Made by a program: the position numbers and the translations under genes | The notes under the pieces: generated by a model | What the model was told of the DNA's origin: nothing | Seen by the model: only the letters and a program-made list of their open reading frames with translations | The model's database searches: none | Assembly: GCA_023333565.1 (NCBI GenBank) | Contig: JAJKFH010000115.1 | Location: 3,968,001 to 4,032,000 of the forward strand | From: Puffinus mauretanicus | Taxonomy: Eukaryota; Chordata; Aves; Procellariiformes; Procellariidae | DNA length: 64,000 nucleotides | Reading direction: 5' to 3' | Shown: positions 43,801 through 56,800 of the stretch, one piece after another | How positions within the stretch are numbered: the stretch's first letter is position 1 | How the letters are laid out: the number at the start of each line of letters is the position of its first letter

Positions 43801-45744
43801 CCGCCAACATGCTTGTCTAAGCCTCACCTAAAGAGCTTCGTGGCTTCTGCAATGCTCTCACTTGCAGTAACGTATTATAAAAAACAGAGTAACGATGTTC
43901 TTATTGAGATTTTATAGTTTTGAGAGGAAGGAAAAATTTTTTTTCCTTTTCTTATTCTTGCCAAAACTTTACAGTTCACTTCATATGCTCACTCTCTTTA
44001 AAATCCTTAAAAGGAAGGTTTTGAAGGAATTTTATAGCTACCCTTCTTTTTTCTTTTGAAAGTTCTACTTTCTTCTTTCTACTTTCTATTTTTTTCTTTC
44101 ATTATTTTGTTAAGTCCTTTGAAGAATTTAACTATATAGAGAGACGGTTTTCTCCTGAAGTAGCTCTCTCATTAATCCTCATATACTCCTGCTAACATTA
44201 GAGCTTAATATTTCTCCCTCTATTTTTAACCACATTTAATTGGTACAGAAGAAACACTTCCTGGCCAGTATTTCCTCCGCTCACTGTCATCAGTGAAGAG
44301 AGCAGCAACTGAAACTTGCTAAAAGCAGCAATTGTCTTGACTCTACTCTGCCACCACGGTAGGTAATTTTTGCTAGCAGCTCCGCTGAGCCAGGCCAGGT
44401 CACTTTCTGCCCTCTAATTTTATTACAGACCCCGCCACACTGTAGCTCTCTCTGAGCCTTCTCCAGTCCTCGCCAGCGTTGGAGGGAGCAGTTGAGGCAG
44501 TATCTTTTTGCTACCGGCTTTTGAAACAGCTAGGGCAAAACTCTGAAATGACCTTTTCCTCCCACATGATGCCTGAGGCTCATTTGTTATTTCCTAGGTT
44601 TCCTGCTTCTCCTATTTCAAGAATTTCTCATTTGCGTTTATCTCTTTAGCTATTTGTGCCAGAAATAACCTTACAGCCCTTTGCCTGCATTGCCTGGTTT
44701 TCGAAGTTTTGATCACCCACTGTTCCCATAGTAGCAGATGAGAACTACGGATTTTTTTTTTCTCATGTGTCCTGAACAATATTCAGTCCTTGACACGTAA
44801 AGTGAAAACCACAATTCACAATCTGCTCTAAGAAACTGCAAGAAAACTGAAAGAGGAACACGGAACTTTAGCTTGCAGGATTAATGGCTACTAACCCCTG
44901 CGTGCTCCTATTTATGATACTACCTGCTCACTAATGTCACATTAATGAATCAATTATGCTAAAATGATACAATACAGGCGATATTTATCAGCTGCTCCAT
45001 GTCATTGCCCTCAGCACATCAGTGTCTGGAGCTGCGGACCGGGCTCGGTGCCTCCCCAACCCCTGTCTCGGGCGCAGGTGAGAGGCGTTGGTCTGCTCGT
45101 ACCCCTCGCCGGCTGCACCGCGGGCGATGCATTTCCCTGCACCTGCGAGCATCCCTCCCACCAGTCACCGTGGAAGGGAACCGACCCAGAAACCCTCCCC
45201 CATTCACAAGCAGTGCTAGATTTGGGTCTTTCTTCCAGTAATCACAACCGATCCGTGGCGGCTGGGTTTGCTTTGGGTTTTGGTGAGTTTCAGAAGCATC
45301 TGTGGAACTCCACCCATCACAGCATTTTCCATTCTCCAAACCAGGGCATTTTTACCAGATTCAGAACTAAAAACAAAATAGATTTTCATGATTTTGAGCT
45401 CAAAACTTTCACCAGATGATCAAACTCATGAATTTGGGAGAGTTTGAAAAGGTGCTCCTAAAAAATGATGAAAATCAAAAGATGCCATGATAAAATCATA
45501 GGATTGGCCAGACTAAGCCAGGCTAAATCTATCCCCAGCCCAGTTCGTCATGCCATGCATGGCCAGCCACAGTTGCTTACAGGAAAACTTCAAGAAGGAG
45601 TACAGAGAATACAGTCATACACTGTACTCTTCTCATTTACAATCTCTGCCTCATCATTTCATTGAATGTCTTCTGGTTGTTGTATTCTGAGAAATGATGA
45701 GTAACATTAGATAAAGCCCAGCCAGCCAGTGTCCTGCCCTCAAG
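37843..45744. other. Intergenic region
   Basis: No exon or RNA gene was recognised on either strand. GC-richer parts at 38.1-38.9 kb and 42.05-42.65 kb have overlapping open frames without domain signatures. T-rich runs lie at 43.9-44.1 kb. Confidence 0.5.
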
Positions 45745-47312
45745 AGCAGCAAGAGTAGTCATACGGGCAGTGATACTTTGCTGGAATACTCTTCCAATCT
45801 CCAGTGATTTTTTCCAACCTCCTTAGATATTTCCTGAGATAGACATATAGTTTGGGGATTTAATAGCCCCAAACAATTTTTCTTCAATGAGTTCATCCAA
45901 TTGCTTTTCAGACCTGTGTGAAGTTTTAGCATCCACAACGTCCTGCAGAAGGGAGCTCCACAGCTGAACCGCATCGTATCCACATGCTCGGTGAAGAACC
46001 GTTTTCCTTCACGTGCTTCTAACCTGCCACTCAGACTTTTATATTAGACGAGACAATGAGCTCTGCCTCCTGTGACCTGTGTAGACCTCGCAGCCTGGAG
46101 AGACCTAGTGTACGTGGTCATTCCTGGTGTAGATGTTGTCCCACCCCGCCCCCGTCACGGGACCTTCTACAGGCTGGAGATTGAGATCATAGCATGAAAA
46201 AAGTGGACGTGCTGAGGGTTTATAAGAGGCTTAACAGTGTGAATCTGTGTGATTCTCTATCCCTTCCCTAATAATTGTTAACGTGCCATTTGCTTTTCTC
46301 ACGGTTGCTAAGCGCTGAGTTGGTGTTTTCATAAAACTGTCTGTTATCCTCCATATGCTCATGTCATACTTGCACTTGCACGTCCCCGAGTGATCGTAAT
46401 CAGCTCAGGGCCCATAATTTTCTTTGAAAAGGTAGGATTGCTCCTTTCCCAGGTGTGCATCACTTCACATTTACGGACATTAAGCATCACATGCCATCTT
46501 ATACTGCAGTCATTCCATTTTGCACAATCCATCTGAGCAATTGGCTCATATCTTTGCCACCACAGAAATATTGTGTAGTCAACAAATTTTACCCTCTCGC
46601 CTCCTCTTCCAGATGGTTTATGAATTTGTTAAGCTGCAAAGATCCCAGCGTAGCTCTCTGCAGGAGCCTCCTCTCCCCGCATCCTCTGCTTGTTATCCCA
46701 TTATTTATCCAGGAGAATACTTCCCTGTCTGTCCTATGACACCTTAGTTTCTAAGATCCTTAGACTCTTCAAAATGTTTTTTCATAGCTCATTGCTCCCA
46801 TGAGCCAGAGGGCTTTTCTCAGCATCTCTTCTAATTACATTTTCTCCTTCTTAACCTGGGGCAACCAGAATGTCACAGTGATGCAGGCATGGGAACAGCA
46901 GGGATTGCGGCAGCATCAAAATTGTGTTTGCCGCTTTGTACTCAGTCCCTCTCCTAATAACTGCTGTAACTCAATTTGCCTTTTTGACACTTTGAATATT
47001 CAGTTGGCATATCCACAGCGATGCAAAGCTCTCTGAGTGACAATAGCTCATTTGCAGCTCATCTTTGTGTTTATGTAATTAGGTTACTCTTCCTCCATGC
47101 ACTTTACTTTGCACTTACCCACTCTGCCTTTCATTTGCCATTTATCACCCAGTCAGTCAGTCTTGTAAGACATTTCTGCAACTGTTCAGTTACCTGCACT
47201 TTTGAAAAAAATGAAAAATATTCTGAATCATCAGCATATTCATTGCCTCATTATTCACCAACCTTTCCTGATCATTTATGAGTATGTTGAACAACAAAAA
47301 TCCTCTCCTCTC
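45745..47312 (-). mobile_element. Ancient, diverged CR1-like LINE (antisense)
   Basis: Read on the minus strand, the sequence follows the old sauropsid CR1/L3-type element, as remembered. It has a GTTCAACATA-TCATAAATGATC start, a later TGTGAAGTGATGCACA, and an end resembling the GAGCTCCCTTCTGCAGGACG region before the 3' terminus. The frames are broken throughout. Similarity is by recall of the consensus, so the borders are approximate. Confidence 0.6.
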
Positions 47313-50300
47313 CCTGGTGGTAACTGACCTTTGTCTCCTACCTTAAAAGAAGCTACGCGTTTACCTCTTTATGGTTTTATTTTCCTGCGGTCAGGGTTTT
47401 TTTTTCTGTTTTCTTTATTTGGCTTTGGAGAAAAGTCTTTTTTCTTCTAGTAGCTTCTTTTATTCTGCCATTTACTTATTCTGGGTCTATATGTGTGCCT
47501 GAGGACATCCTTTTCATATTTTTTGTTTGGTTGTAAATATTTACCCTGAGTCTTTCACATTGTGTCTTTAAATAGCACCCTGCTGTTTGCAAGCGTTTCA
47601 CCCGTTTTACTCTTCCTTAAAGTTCCATTTAATAAGTTTCCCTGGTTTATATATTTCCCTTTTTAGAAAGTAATAAATCAGGATTTGGGCTTTTTTCTCG
47701 CTTGGGGCATGGTAAACTGGAATACGTCATGACCATATCATAAAGAGACCTTTCAATGGCCATGTCTTGAACCACATCTTCTGCATTTCTCAGACCTAAT
47801 TCAAGAGTTTCTTCCTCTCTCTGGGTCACTGCACCGACTGATGGGGTCTAGAAAAGAGATTAAGACTACCTCTTTCCCTGCCTTGCTGGTTACAGCCAGT
47901 GTATCCTTTTCTCCACAGGCCTCTCTTTCTCCCCACCTCATCTCAGGAATGATAAGCATTTTCTGATGTTGCTTTGGTGCTCACAAAAAAAAGGTGAATG
48001 CTGGCGATGCAGGTATCATGTGCTGCTTGGAGAACCCAGAAACATTAGGAAAAATAATAGGCTTGGATCTGTATTTCTAAATTGGCACTGAGCTTTGCAG
48101 TTGCAACCAAAACTTTTTGCAATGTATTGGATGTTGAAATTCAGGCTTTTAGGTCTGAATCAGCTCTGAGTTATACATTTGATTAACTTCAGGTAACAAT
48201 TTTTTTCATTTTACCTTGTGCAAGGATGTTGGCCACAGAAATGCGACAAAAGCCCTCCTCCAACACTGCCTCTGGTTTGTAGAAATGACATATTCTTTTA
48301 CAAAATTCCCTTGAAGGAGTCTGTACACACCAGATTAAAGGTGGTTTTGACAGCTGCATTAGTATACCTCAGGTAGGTAGTGGATCTCAATGCTTACTTT
48401 GAACTGTCCATTCCCAGAATTAAGATGTAAGGTTTTCTCTGTTTTTTGAAGCCACGGTGTAATTTGGTAGGTAGGCAGATAACATCCTGAATTCAGGGCT
48501 TTGTGTGCTAATCCATCTAGTTAAAATATGTGGGAGGCTAACAGCCCTCTCCCTTGTTTATACCAGAAATGCCAGGGTTTTCCCACTGCTCCCAACGCAT
48601 GGATCAACACGCCTTACACAACAGGTCATCAGAGACCGTACAGTACCTCTTATCCCTACTACTTTCTTCTTTTTTTTTTTTTTTTTCCTTCACAGCTCAA
48701 GTCTTCTTTCTCTTTTTGTAGTTCCTTCTCCAGACCCAACAGGTCTGGAGAACCCACAGAGGTTTTAATCCCACAGAGGGTGAGATTAGCAGCTTGGGGA
48801 GACAAGAAGTGCGGTGGGACACTGCCTGCTGCAGTAACCTACATCCAAACTTAGGTGTACGTAAGGGTCGCAGATTTCTCCTGACCCAGTGCCTCCCCTG
48901 TTTTCCCTAGTGACACACATCTGCCCTTGCTCTGATGGCTGATGTTTTTATGCAACAGCTTTGCGTGGCTTGCAAAAGTAAGCCAGGCAGCAACCATGCA
49001 ACTGGAGCATTGCAAAACCTTTGGCTGGACTCCAGGGGCTTACATATATAAAGGAGTATTCAAATTTTTCCAAAAATCTCACCCGTCCCATATTTCAGCC
49101 TGTGTTTAACAACATGCACAGGTTCAAGCTTTAAAGTCTCATGCACGATAGTTAGGTCTGGCTGTGTTTTCCCAGATGTAGTATTTTTAAGCTTCCCTGT
49201 GAAGCATTGCTTGGCTGATTGCTTCTGAAATGAGGGCCACCCTGAAAGAAAAAGGGAAAGCCAGCCCCAGTCCATGCCCAGCAAGGGTGACCCAAGCGAG
49301 CGGCTCTGCTCAGACGCCTCCGAGCTGCAGCACAGCCCCTGCCTGCTTTGTGGGAAACAAAATTATTGAGCATGTTTTACAACAGACCTATATCTAAAAA
49401 TAACATGGTTAGACACCTCCCACACACACTCAAAATATTGATCTTCAAAAACACGGGGATTTCCTATGAGGGCTAGAGAATAACCTCTGCTAGGGAAGCC
49501 CAATACAAATCTGAGACTATGATGCTTTTTACGGGCGTTGAGCTGTGAATCTTACTGGGAAGCTCTTGCTGGTATTTTTGCTTCTGTTCAAATGCACGCT
49601 CCTGCACAATCCCAACAACCTTGCTGGCCTCTTGAAAATCCCATTCCCAGATGTGTTTGGCACAGAAATAAATGAGTACAATCTCAGAACAGGAAGGAAC
49701 ATTGGGAATTGACTGCAACATCGCCTAAAGTTTCCATTACAAATTTTTCAACCTCCAGGTAACTCTAATTTACACCAGCGTCTCGTCCAGAGATGCACGC
49801 CAAGATGAACATCCCTGCGTCGGGAGTCCAGACCCTGCCCATGGGTCCAGCAGCTGCCCGCTGTGGGGGTACCCTGCGTACACCCACACATGGGCGCTTT
49901 GCGTTGGTGCCTGCTCTGTGCGTGGTTTGCCCGCCCGCCGTCTCACCCACTCCCCCGGGCACTGCTGCCGCGAGCTGCACGGGGAGGGGGGGTTGCCTCA
50001 CCTCCTTGCGATAAAAACAAACGCCAGGTCCCAGTCACACACCCGCTGTGTGAGCTGGTGGCTGGGACCTCACCGCACAGGGAGAGGACGAGCCCGGAGC
50101 GCAGGCATAGCACAAAGCCCGCGGCCAGGACTGCAGCTCCCTGTGTGCAATTCCCAGGAGAGATGGGGACCCCTGGGAGCCCCAGCGCCTCGCTGTCCCT
50201 GCCCTCGCTGGTGTTCCTGCCCTCGCTGGTGTCCCTGCCCTTGCTGCCCCTGCCACCCCCTTTGCACCAGAACAGGGCAGTCACTCTGGGGTGCCATCAG

Positions 50301-53300
50301 CATTCACAGACAGTTGTGCAGACCCCACGGGGCTACTGCAGGCAGAGTCATATCAGCTCCTAGCCCTGCTCTCCACCTCACAGGGCCATCACAGGGACCC
50401 TATGTCGAGACATGCCCCTCTGCCCCCAGCAATCGAATGCCAAAACCTCCATATGCAAACGACCCATATAACTCATCAGGGTAGAGCAGACCCACGGCAC
50501 AGACTTATAGGCCCCAAGGAAAGTACACCCTGAAAAATACACCCTTTAAATGTTGTGGTCCTACAGGCCATACCATGGGGGAGGGCAGGCACCTGCGCTG
50601 CCTGTTCCCCACACCAACCCCCATGTACCTGCAAATGGGATGGAGGAAGGGAGCAGGGCACCAGTGGCCATCGGAGCAAGGCAAACAGTAAGCCTAACGT
50701 TAAGGGAGGAGAGTACCGCCCGTTGCTATGGTTTCTAGAAACACTCTCATAAAAACCAGTATTGCAGTGAATGAGTGGCAGGTAGTCAGGTTCACCTAAG
50801 CAGAGTTGTCAGACTATCCCTGCTCCGAGTGTCTCCTCCTGCTGAGAGCCCCTTGCACAGCTGGGAGGAGCAAAATTGCTGAAGACTCCCCCCTCCTTTG
50901 TCTCTGATTTTTTTCTCTTTTATGGCGATTTATTTTAGGGAGCACTCAAGACTTGGGATTTATTTCGTTGGGCTCACATGCAGTGGTGTTGGCCCAATGA
51001 CAGATTTCTCAGGTTAGCACTCATGCTAACAGTTACCCCAAAAGGAAATTCCCTTGAGGATAAAAAACTCCCTTTAGTATGAAAAACTAATTTGTGCTGT
51101 TGGTTGCTGGTTCTTTGTTTTTAAGTGAAAAGGAAAAGCAAAAAATACCCCCATCCTTTAAAAGTTCTGCAATGCCAGAATACAAAGGTGCAGCCTGTTA
51201 TTCACCCGCAGCAAGGAGGTCCATACCAGACATGGTGATTTCTCATTTCTTTGCTGGGAAGGAAGTGAGAGCACCACAGTTCAGCTAAAAGCCCCGTGGG
51301 ACCAGAGGATGGTGGTGAGGGAGGACACGGAGGCTGGAGAGGAGGAAGGAGCCCTTCAAGCCCCTTCTGGCCATGAGCTGAGGGGGGCTTGAGCGCCCTG
51401 CGCCGATTTACCAAGAAGTCTAGCTAGATGCTGGCCTCATGGAAGGATAAACATTTACATCTGGGGAAACCCCAGATAATTTTCAAGGCTTTGCTATATA
51501 AACATATTAAAGATATTAAAGTAATCCGCTGGCAGAAAGCATGAAGCTTATTTCTTTCGGTGTGTTTGTTTTAAGATACCAATCAAAAGCTCTTTCCGCA
51601 GCAAAAACTCAGTGGTAGATTTGTCTTTGTGCACGCAGTTGGGATCAGGCCCAAGAGGTGACAGCTGACAGATAAGGACTTAATTAATGTCCAGTAAGAG
51701 GCAGGAGGGACGAATGTTATCGGCAGTTTCACCTGACTCATGCAATGGGCCGATAATTTACTGAGAACTGCTATGGAGGTCTGAAAGCAGCACGATTTGA
51801 CCACTTTCCTGCCGTGCACGGCAACGTTTTGGCCAATCTCAGCCCCTGCACTGTGAGAAGAAAGCTGATGGAAAAATTGCTAATGACTTTGTTGGACGAG
51901 GCATCAAGATGGACATTTAGGAGCACTGTTAATGTGGCACATGAGGAGAAAACTGGATTTTTAAGTTTTAAATCTGACATTTTCTTCCAGTGATGGAGGT
52001 AAAAGGCGTGATACAAACAGCTGAGTGCTGGAACACCGTCCTCTTCTGCCTGCAGCTTGGTGTCTTGTGAAATGAAGGATCCACAAAATGTTTGGTTTAC
52101 GAATCACGATTTTCAATGAGAAGTGCCATCAATATATTAAATAGGGATGGGCATAAATAAAGTATTAAAAAAGTTAAACAGCATGAAAATGCGCTCTATT
52201 ATTTTTTTCCCTTGTAGACCAAAATCCTTCCTACCGGGTTGTTTTTCAACAAATAAATTACCTTCAAAACACAACCATAGAAGTTAAAAGTTCTCGCTTT
52301 GAACTTTGCCAAGGGAAGAGGCCCAAAACAGACTCATATATAATAATCAAAGACTCAGTTCTGCCAAAGATCAAAAAAATGCGTTGAATCCCTTTTCTGG
52401 TGAGGAATAGGAAGGATTCCCTGGTGATTTTCCCTGGGAAAGGGGACGCTGCAGAGCACCACGGGGGCCAGCCCCGCCTGCTCTGCGCGTGCTTCCTTTG
52501 GGAAGGGTGCGGAGCTGGTCCCACCATCCCGTGGCTTGTCTCCCCCTCCCTGGCACTGCTCTGCTTGTGTTCAAGCATTGGGAAGTAGCTAGAAGTGAAG
52601 AAATGTTACAGTAAATGGTAGAAAAAGGTCCAAAAGGGAGATTAAAGCCTGACCGGGCAGTCCACGTCCCAGGGCCCGTTACCCTGACACAGCCCGAAGG
52701 CTGCGCTAGAGGCCACCTTTGAAACCAGGAGAAAAGCAATTGGGAAACTAACAGGTCAAACGTGTGCTTCAGAAGTTTGGTTTTGGCAAATCGCGTGCCT
52801 GTGGCGTTGGACGGGTTGTGAAGCAATACTCTGCTCTGGGGACCGGGCAGAGGGGAGGGGGTCAGCCCCCACCACGGCCCCCCCGGGCAGGGCTGGGAGG
52901 GGGTCTGCTCCGGGAGCCTGACCTTCCTCCTTGCGCAGGACCTGGAGTCCAAAATATCGTCTGGGGCATCCGGGTCTGACCCCGGGAGGAGCACAGCGCG
53001 TGTGGCAGAGTCCGGCCGAGGTCGTACATAAACTCCCCTTTCCTCTCTCGAGTCTCTTTATGCTGTTGCATCTCTTGGGGTTTTGGGTTATTTTTCCCTG
53101 ATCTTACCTTCTTTTCCTATTCCAAACTGGTGTAAATTGCCTCCTGTGTGGAAACAAACAGCGGCCTCAGCCGGGCTCGGTATTTCACGGTCACACCTTC
53201 CCCTTTCTCTGTTTACGTGTTTCTTTGGGCCGGTAGCAGCGGCTCTCGGCTCCCCGGCACGGTTCGCCTGTGGTCTCCTGCGGCTCGGAGGCGTCTCACC

Positions 53301-53719
53301 TCCAGCCCTCCTGCCTCGCCCCTTCCAGGGTAAGCGTAACCAAAACCTTAAGGCCAGGGGACAATTCAGGCAGAAAAGGTACGCTTGGATAGGAAATATA
53401 GTATATATTTTTAGTAGTGGCAAACATTTAAAGCTGCCCAGAAGTCTGAAATATTCTAATGGCAATGAAATCAGCTGGGGCTGCCAGAGGCACCCAGGAG
53501 CATCCAATTCATAGATTATGGGATCATGTAATAGATATGTATCTATAGGTACGAAATAGATACGTCATCAATAGATCATGGAAGCCTAGAAATTTATTTC
53601 AAGGATATCAAAATATGGATGACAACATTTCCTAATGAAACAAAAGAAAACCCAACCTCTGAGTGAAAGTATCGGATGGAACAATGTTATCAGACCTTGC
53701 TGGGCAAACACGAGGAGCG
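47313..53719. other. Intergenic region upstream of the TFF2-type gene
   Basis: No gene was recognised. Contents include a 17-base T run (48670-48686), a short GC minisatellite (about 50191-50255) and GC-rich parts at 49.8-50.3 kb and 52.4-53.3 kb. The last 200 bases before the TFF2 TATA box hold a cluster of AATAGATA-type direct repeats. Confidence 0.5.
50191..50255 (+). repeat. Short minisatellite, unit about 18 bases
   Basis: Units of the form CGCTGGTGTYCCTGCCCT recur with small changes (15, 18, 18 and 15 bases). This produces long open frames on both strands that are not evidence for a gene. Confidence 0.7.
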
Positions 53720-53726
53720 TATAAAA
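53720..53726 (+). promoter_or_regulatory. TFF2: TATA box of the TFF2-type gene
   Basis: TATAAAA lies 60 bases before the start codon at 53780. This places transcription start near 53750 and gives a short leader, as in other trefoil factor genes. Confidence 0.85.
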
Positions 53727-53779
53727 CGAGCTGCTCCAAGGGAAAGCGGCACGTCTCCTCCACCCGCCTTCCGAGAGCA

Positions 53780-53861
53780 ATGGATCTCAAAGTGATCTGT
53801 GCGCTCTCCGTTATCCTCGTCGTAGCCCTCAGCACCTTGGCAGAGGGAAAGACATTACCAA
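53780..53861 (+). CDS. TFF2: TFF2-type gene exon 1 (signal peptide)
   Basis: The exon opens [15 protein letters not shown] with a Lys then a hydrophobic core, ending in STLAEG where cleavage is likely, then KTLP. The donor is GTAAGT in phase 1. The ATG is the first after the TATA box. Confidence 0.95.
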
Positions 53862-56800
53862 GTAAGTACATTCATCTGCTGCTGCCTTCACAGGTATGTA
53901 TGTGGGCTTGATCCTACTGACTGTACCTGCAGCCAAGACCATGTCTCCAGTTTACGCATCAGACAGTGAATCTCTTGCTCTGGTACTATTACCAAAGTTG
54001 GAGGCTACTTTTTAATTTTTTCAGAGAAATCTATGGCAAAATAAAAAAGACTGCAGGTGAGCTCTTGTATTGGTGGAATAACCAGGAACCTGCTACAAAG
54101 ATAGAGGGACAGACATGTCCAGGAGCTCACTAGAACAGGACCAGAACAGGAACAGGAGCTAGGTTTCTCTAAATAGTCTTCTGATATTTATTTTATGCTA
54201 CTTTGCCACGTGAATACAATGTCGAAGAAGTCTATCTGGCTCCTCAATAGAAGACAAGGCATTTAGACAACTTAAGAAAGCAAGTAACTCAATGGCAGAC
54301 ACCTAGGGACGTCTCCAGAATTTGTTGGTTGCAGATGACTGTGCAGTAGACTTAAAATGTTAACAGTATAGCTGCAACTATTTGCACGTAATCTCATGTT
54401 TTTATAGTCACCTGTCGATAATGCAAAGATTTTGTATTTTTACACCTGTTGGAATATCCACTGGACCCTTAACTCTTTCTTTCTTCACATGGGATGGGCA
54501 AAGCAACAAACATTTACTAGCACAACATTTGAAGTTATGGGGTTTTAGCATTTGATGTGGTCTATTTGAAGTCCAGAGACCCCACTGTGCTGGGCTGGCT
54601 TGGCTGCAAGAGAGACCACAGATTCTCAAAGGGTGGCGTACAACCCTTACTGAAATCGGTGGGAGTTTAAAAGCAGCTTTTAAACCGCACAAGTTCTGGT
54701 CTTAGGAAGCAACAGAAAAGGTACACTTGCAAAGACGGACAGAGTCGAAGGAGAGATCACTGTTCCCAGTGGACATCTGATAAATGCACTTCCGCTAACG
54801 AGTGTGCAAACTGACACCCAGTAACTTGCTACTTCTGTCCTGAACAGCAAGATGCCAGTGTAAAATGGCCCCCAGGGAGCGGAAGAACTGCGGCTACCCG
54901 GGAATCACAGCAGTGGAGTGCAGGAAAGCCGGGTGCTGCTTCAACAATTCCGTCCGCGGCGTTCCCTGGTGCTTTGCTCCTAAAGCAAAGAAAGGTAATA
55001 TCTCAGCCAGAAACACTGATTTACCGAGTGTTTGATTATGCAGAAATGTGTACAACCGGGAAGCAGCTCTGCTTTTCTTCTTAGGCCAACGAAGTGGGCA
55101 CAGACCTCTATTAGAAGACCGCTGGTAGTAAAATGCAAAGTCAAACCTTGCTTATCCATCAGTCTTTTGTCTCATCCCCTTCACACAGTGTATTTCCTCT
55201 TCCTTCAGGCTTCTAGTTATCAAATAACCCGTGCTGATTATTTAAAAACATTTCACTGCCATTTGTGGTCTTGTTCATCAGTGGAGCAAGGGATCCTCAG
55301 CACTTGGGTTTTCTGTGTGGCTGAGGAGGACTTTAGCACTGCATGTGCTCGAAGTCCTGAGTGGGTGAGTCCCTCTGTAGTTGTTTGACACCTGCACAAA
55401 AGACCACAGGCATCCTGTAGCTTCTAGGTTTTTTGCTCTTTTCTCCAGCCTGTTTTGATAATTGCTACTTCCTTCCTCTCCTGCCTCTTTCCCAGCATAA
55501 TTCCACCTGGTCGTTCTTTTTTTCTCTCCCATTTTTGCTCCCAGTCTTCATTCAATGAAATCTCCAGAATATCCCAGGGGAAATCCTTTTCTCCATTAGA
55601 CTCTTCCTTCTAAAGCTTCTAAAGTCCTGCTTCCATTTTCTGCCTTTGTTTTCCCTGAGAGGGTAAAAGGCTGTTCAAGGTCTGGGTGTATATTTTACAT
55701 AAGTGCTGAATGTAAGCTACATTTGCTGGGCTGACTGCACGACTCCTCCTTAGGAGAACTTCAGGGCAATCTCAGCTGTTGCACAGGTGTAATGAAAGTA
55801 AGGGAGGGTGCAAAGGCAATGTTGGCTAATAAAAGAACTTGATATGAATCAAGATTGGTCAACAGGGCTCAGAATTGTCAGAGGAAAAAAATAATTTTGC
55901 TTTTGAACACTGTTTGCTTTTCACGAAAATCTTGAAAAACGAATGGCAGCACCTTACAGTGTCATTTTCATAGAATTGCTTTTCTGAGCAGAACTGTTTC
56001 AGGAGAGAAAAAACTGAATTATTCAGGCTGGGTGGTATAACCTCTTTACCTGTGATTTTATTTTAAATTGCCTGGATGAGCTGTGATTTCCTCCTAAACG
56101 ACCTACCTCCTTTCCGTAACTCAAGCTGGCATGCAGAGGAGGCTGGGTTTTCCTTTCCCTGCATTAGCCAGGCTGCTCTGGGGTTAGCATTGGGTCAGGT
56201 CATGAATATACCCTGGTCCGAGGCCAGTGTCGGTGGTGCCATTACGAGAGACACGCGGCTCCCCCCACTGCTGGATCTAGGAAAGGTAAAGCTGGGTCGC
56301 TGCCTACCAGACACTTCTAGGGATGAATTTTGGCCCCCCTGGCCTCTGGGGCACAGCAGCAATTCCTCACCCCTCGGTATTTAGGTTTGCCTAACAGGTG
56401 TGGTAAGGATTTGGGTGAACCTGCTGCCTGAAATTGGTATGGAGAAGGTCATCGTGGCTGTCATGTCTGCTCAGTGACCTCACCTTCATGGCCTGCCTTT
56501 TATTTGTGAATTACGCCACCAGGTAAATGGAGCATAAAGTAACACGGCCTCCTTCCTTCCTTCGTTTTTGCTTTATGCAGTCAGGAAAGTATGTCCCAAC
56601 GAACCTCACACCAGGATAAACTGCGGCTTCCCCGGCATCACGGCTAAGGAGTGCGAAAGGAAGGGGTGCTGCTTCAGGGCACATCCCGCTGGTGTCCCCT
56701 GGTGCTTCTACCACCGCATGGAGGAAGGTAATGTCCTGCACAAGACATCGTCCCTGCGTCCCCACAGACGCACCACAGCTCCTGGCAGGGTCCATGCTGT

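Noticed and set aside
49863..50484. Overlapping open frames up to 188 codons
   Set aside because: They are produced by a short GC minisatellite and biased composition. Repetitive translation, no family match.
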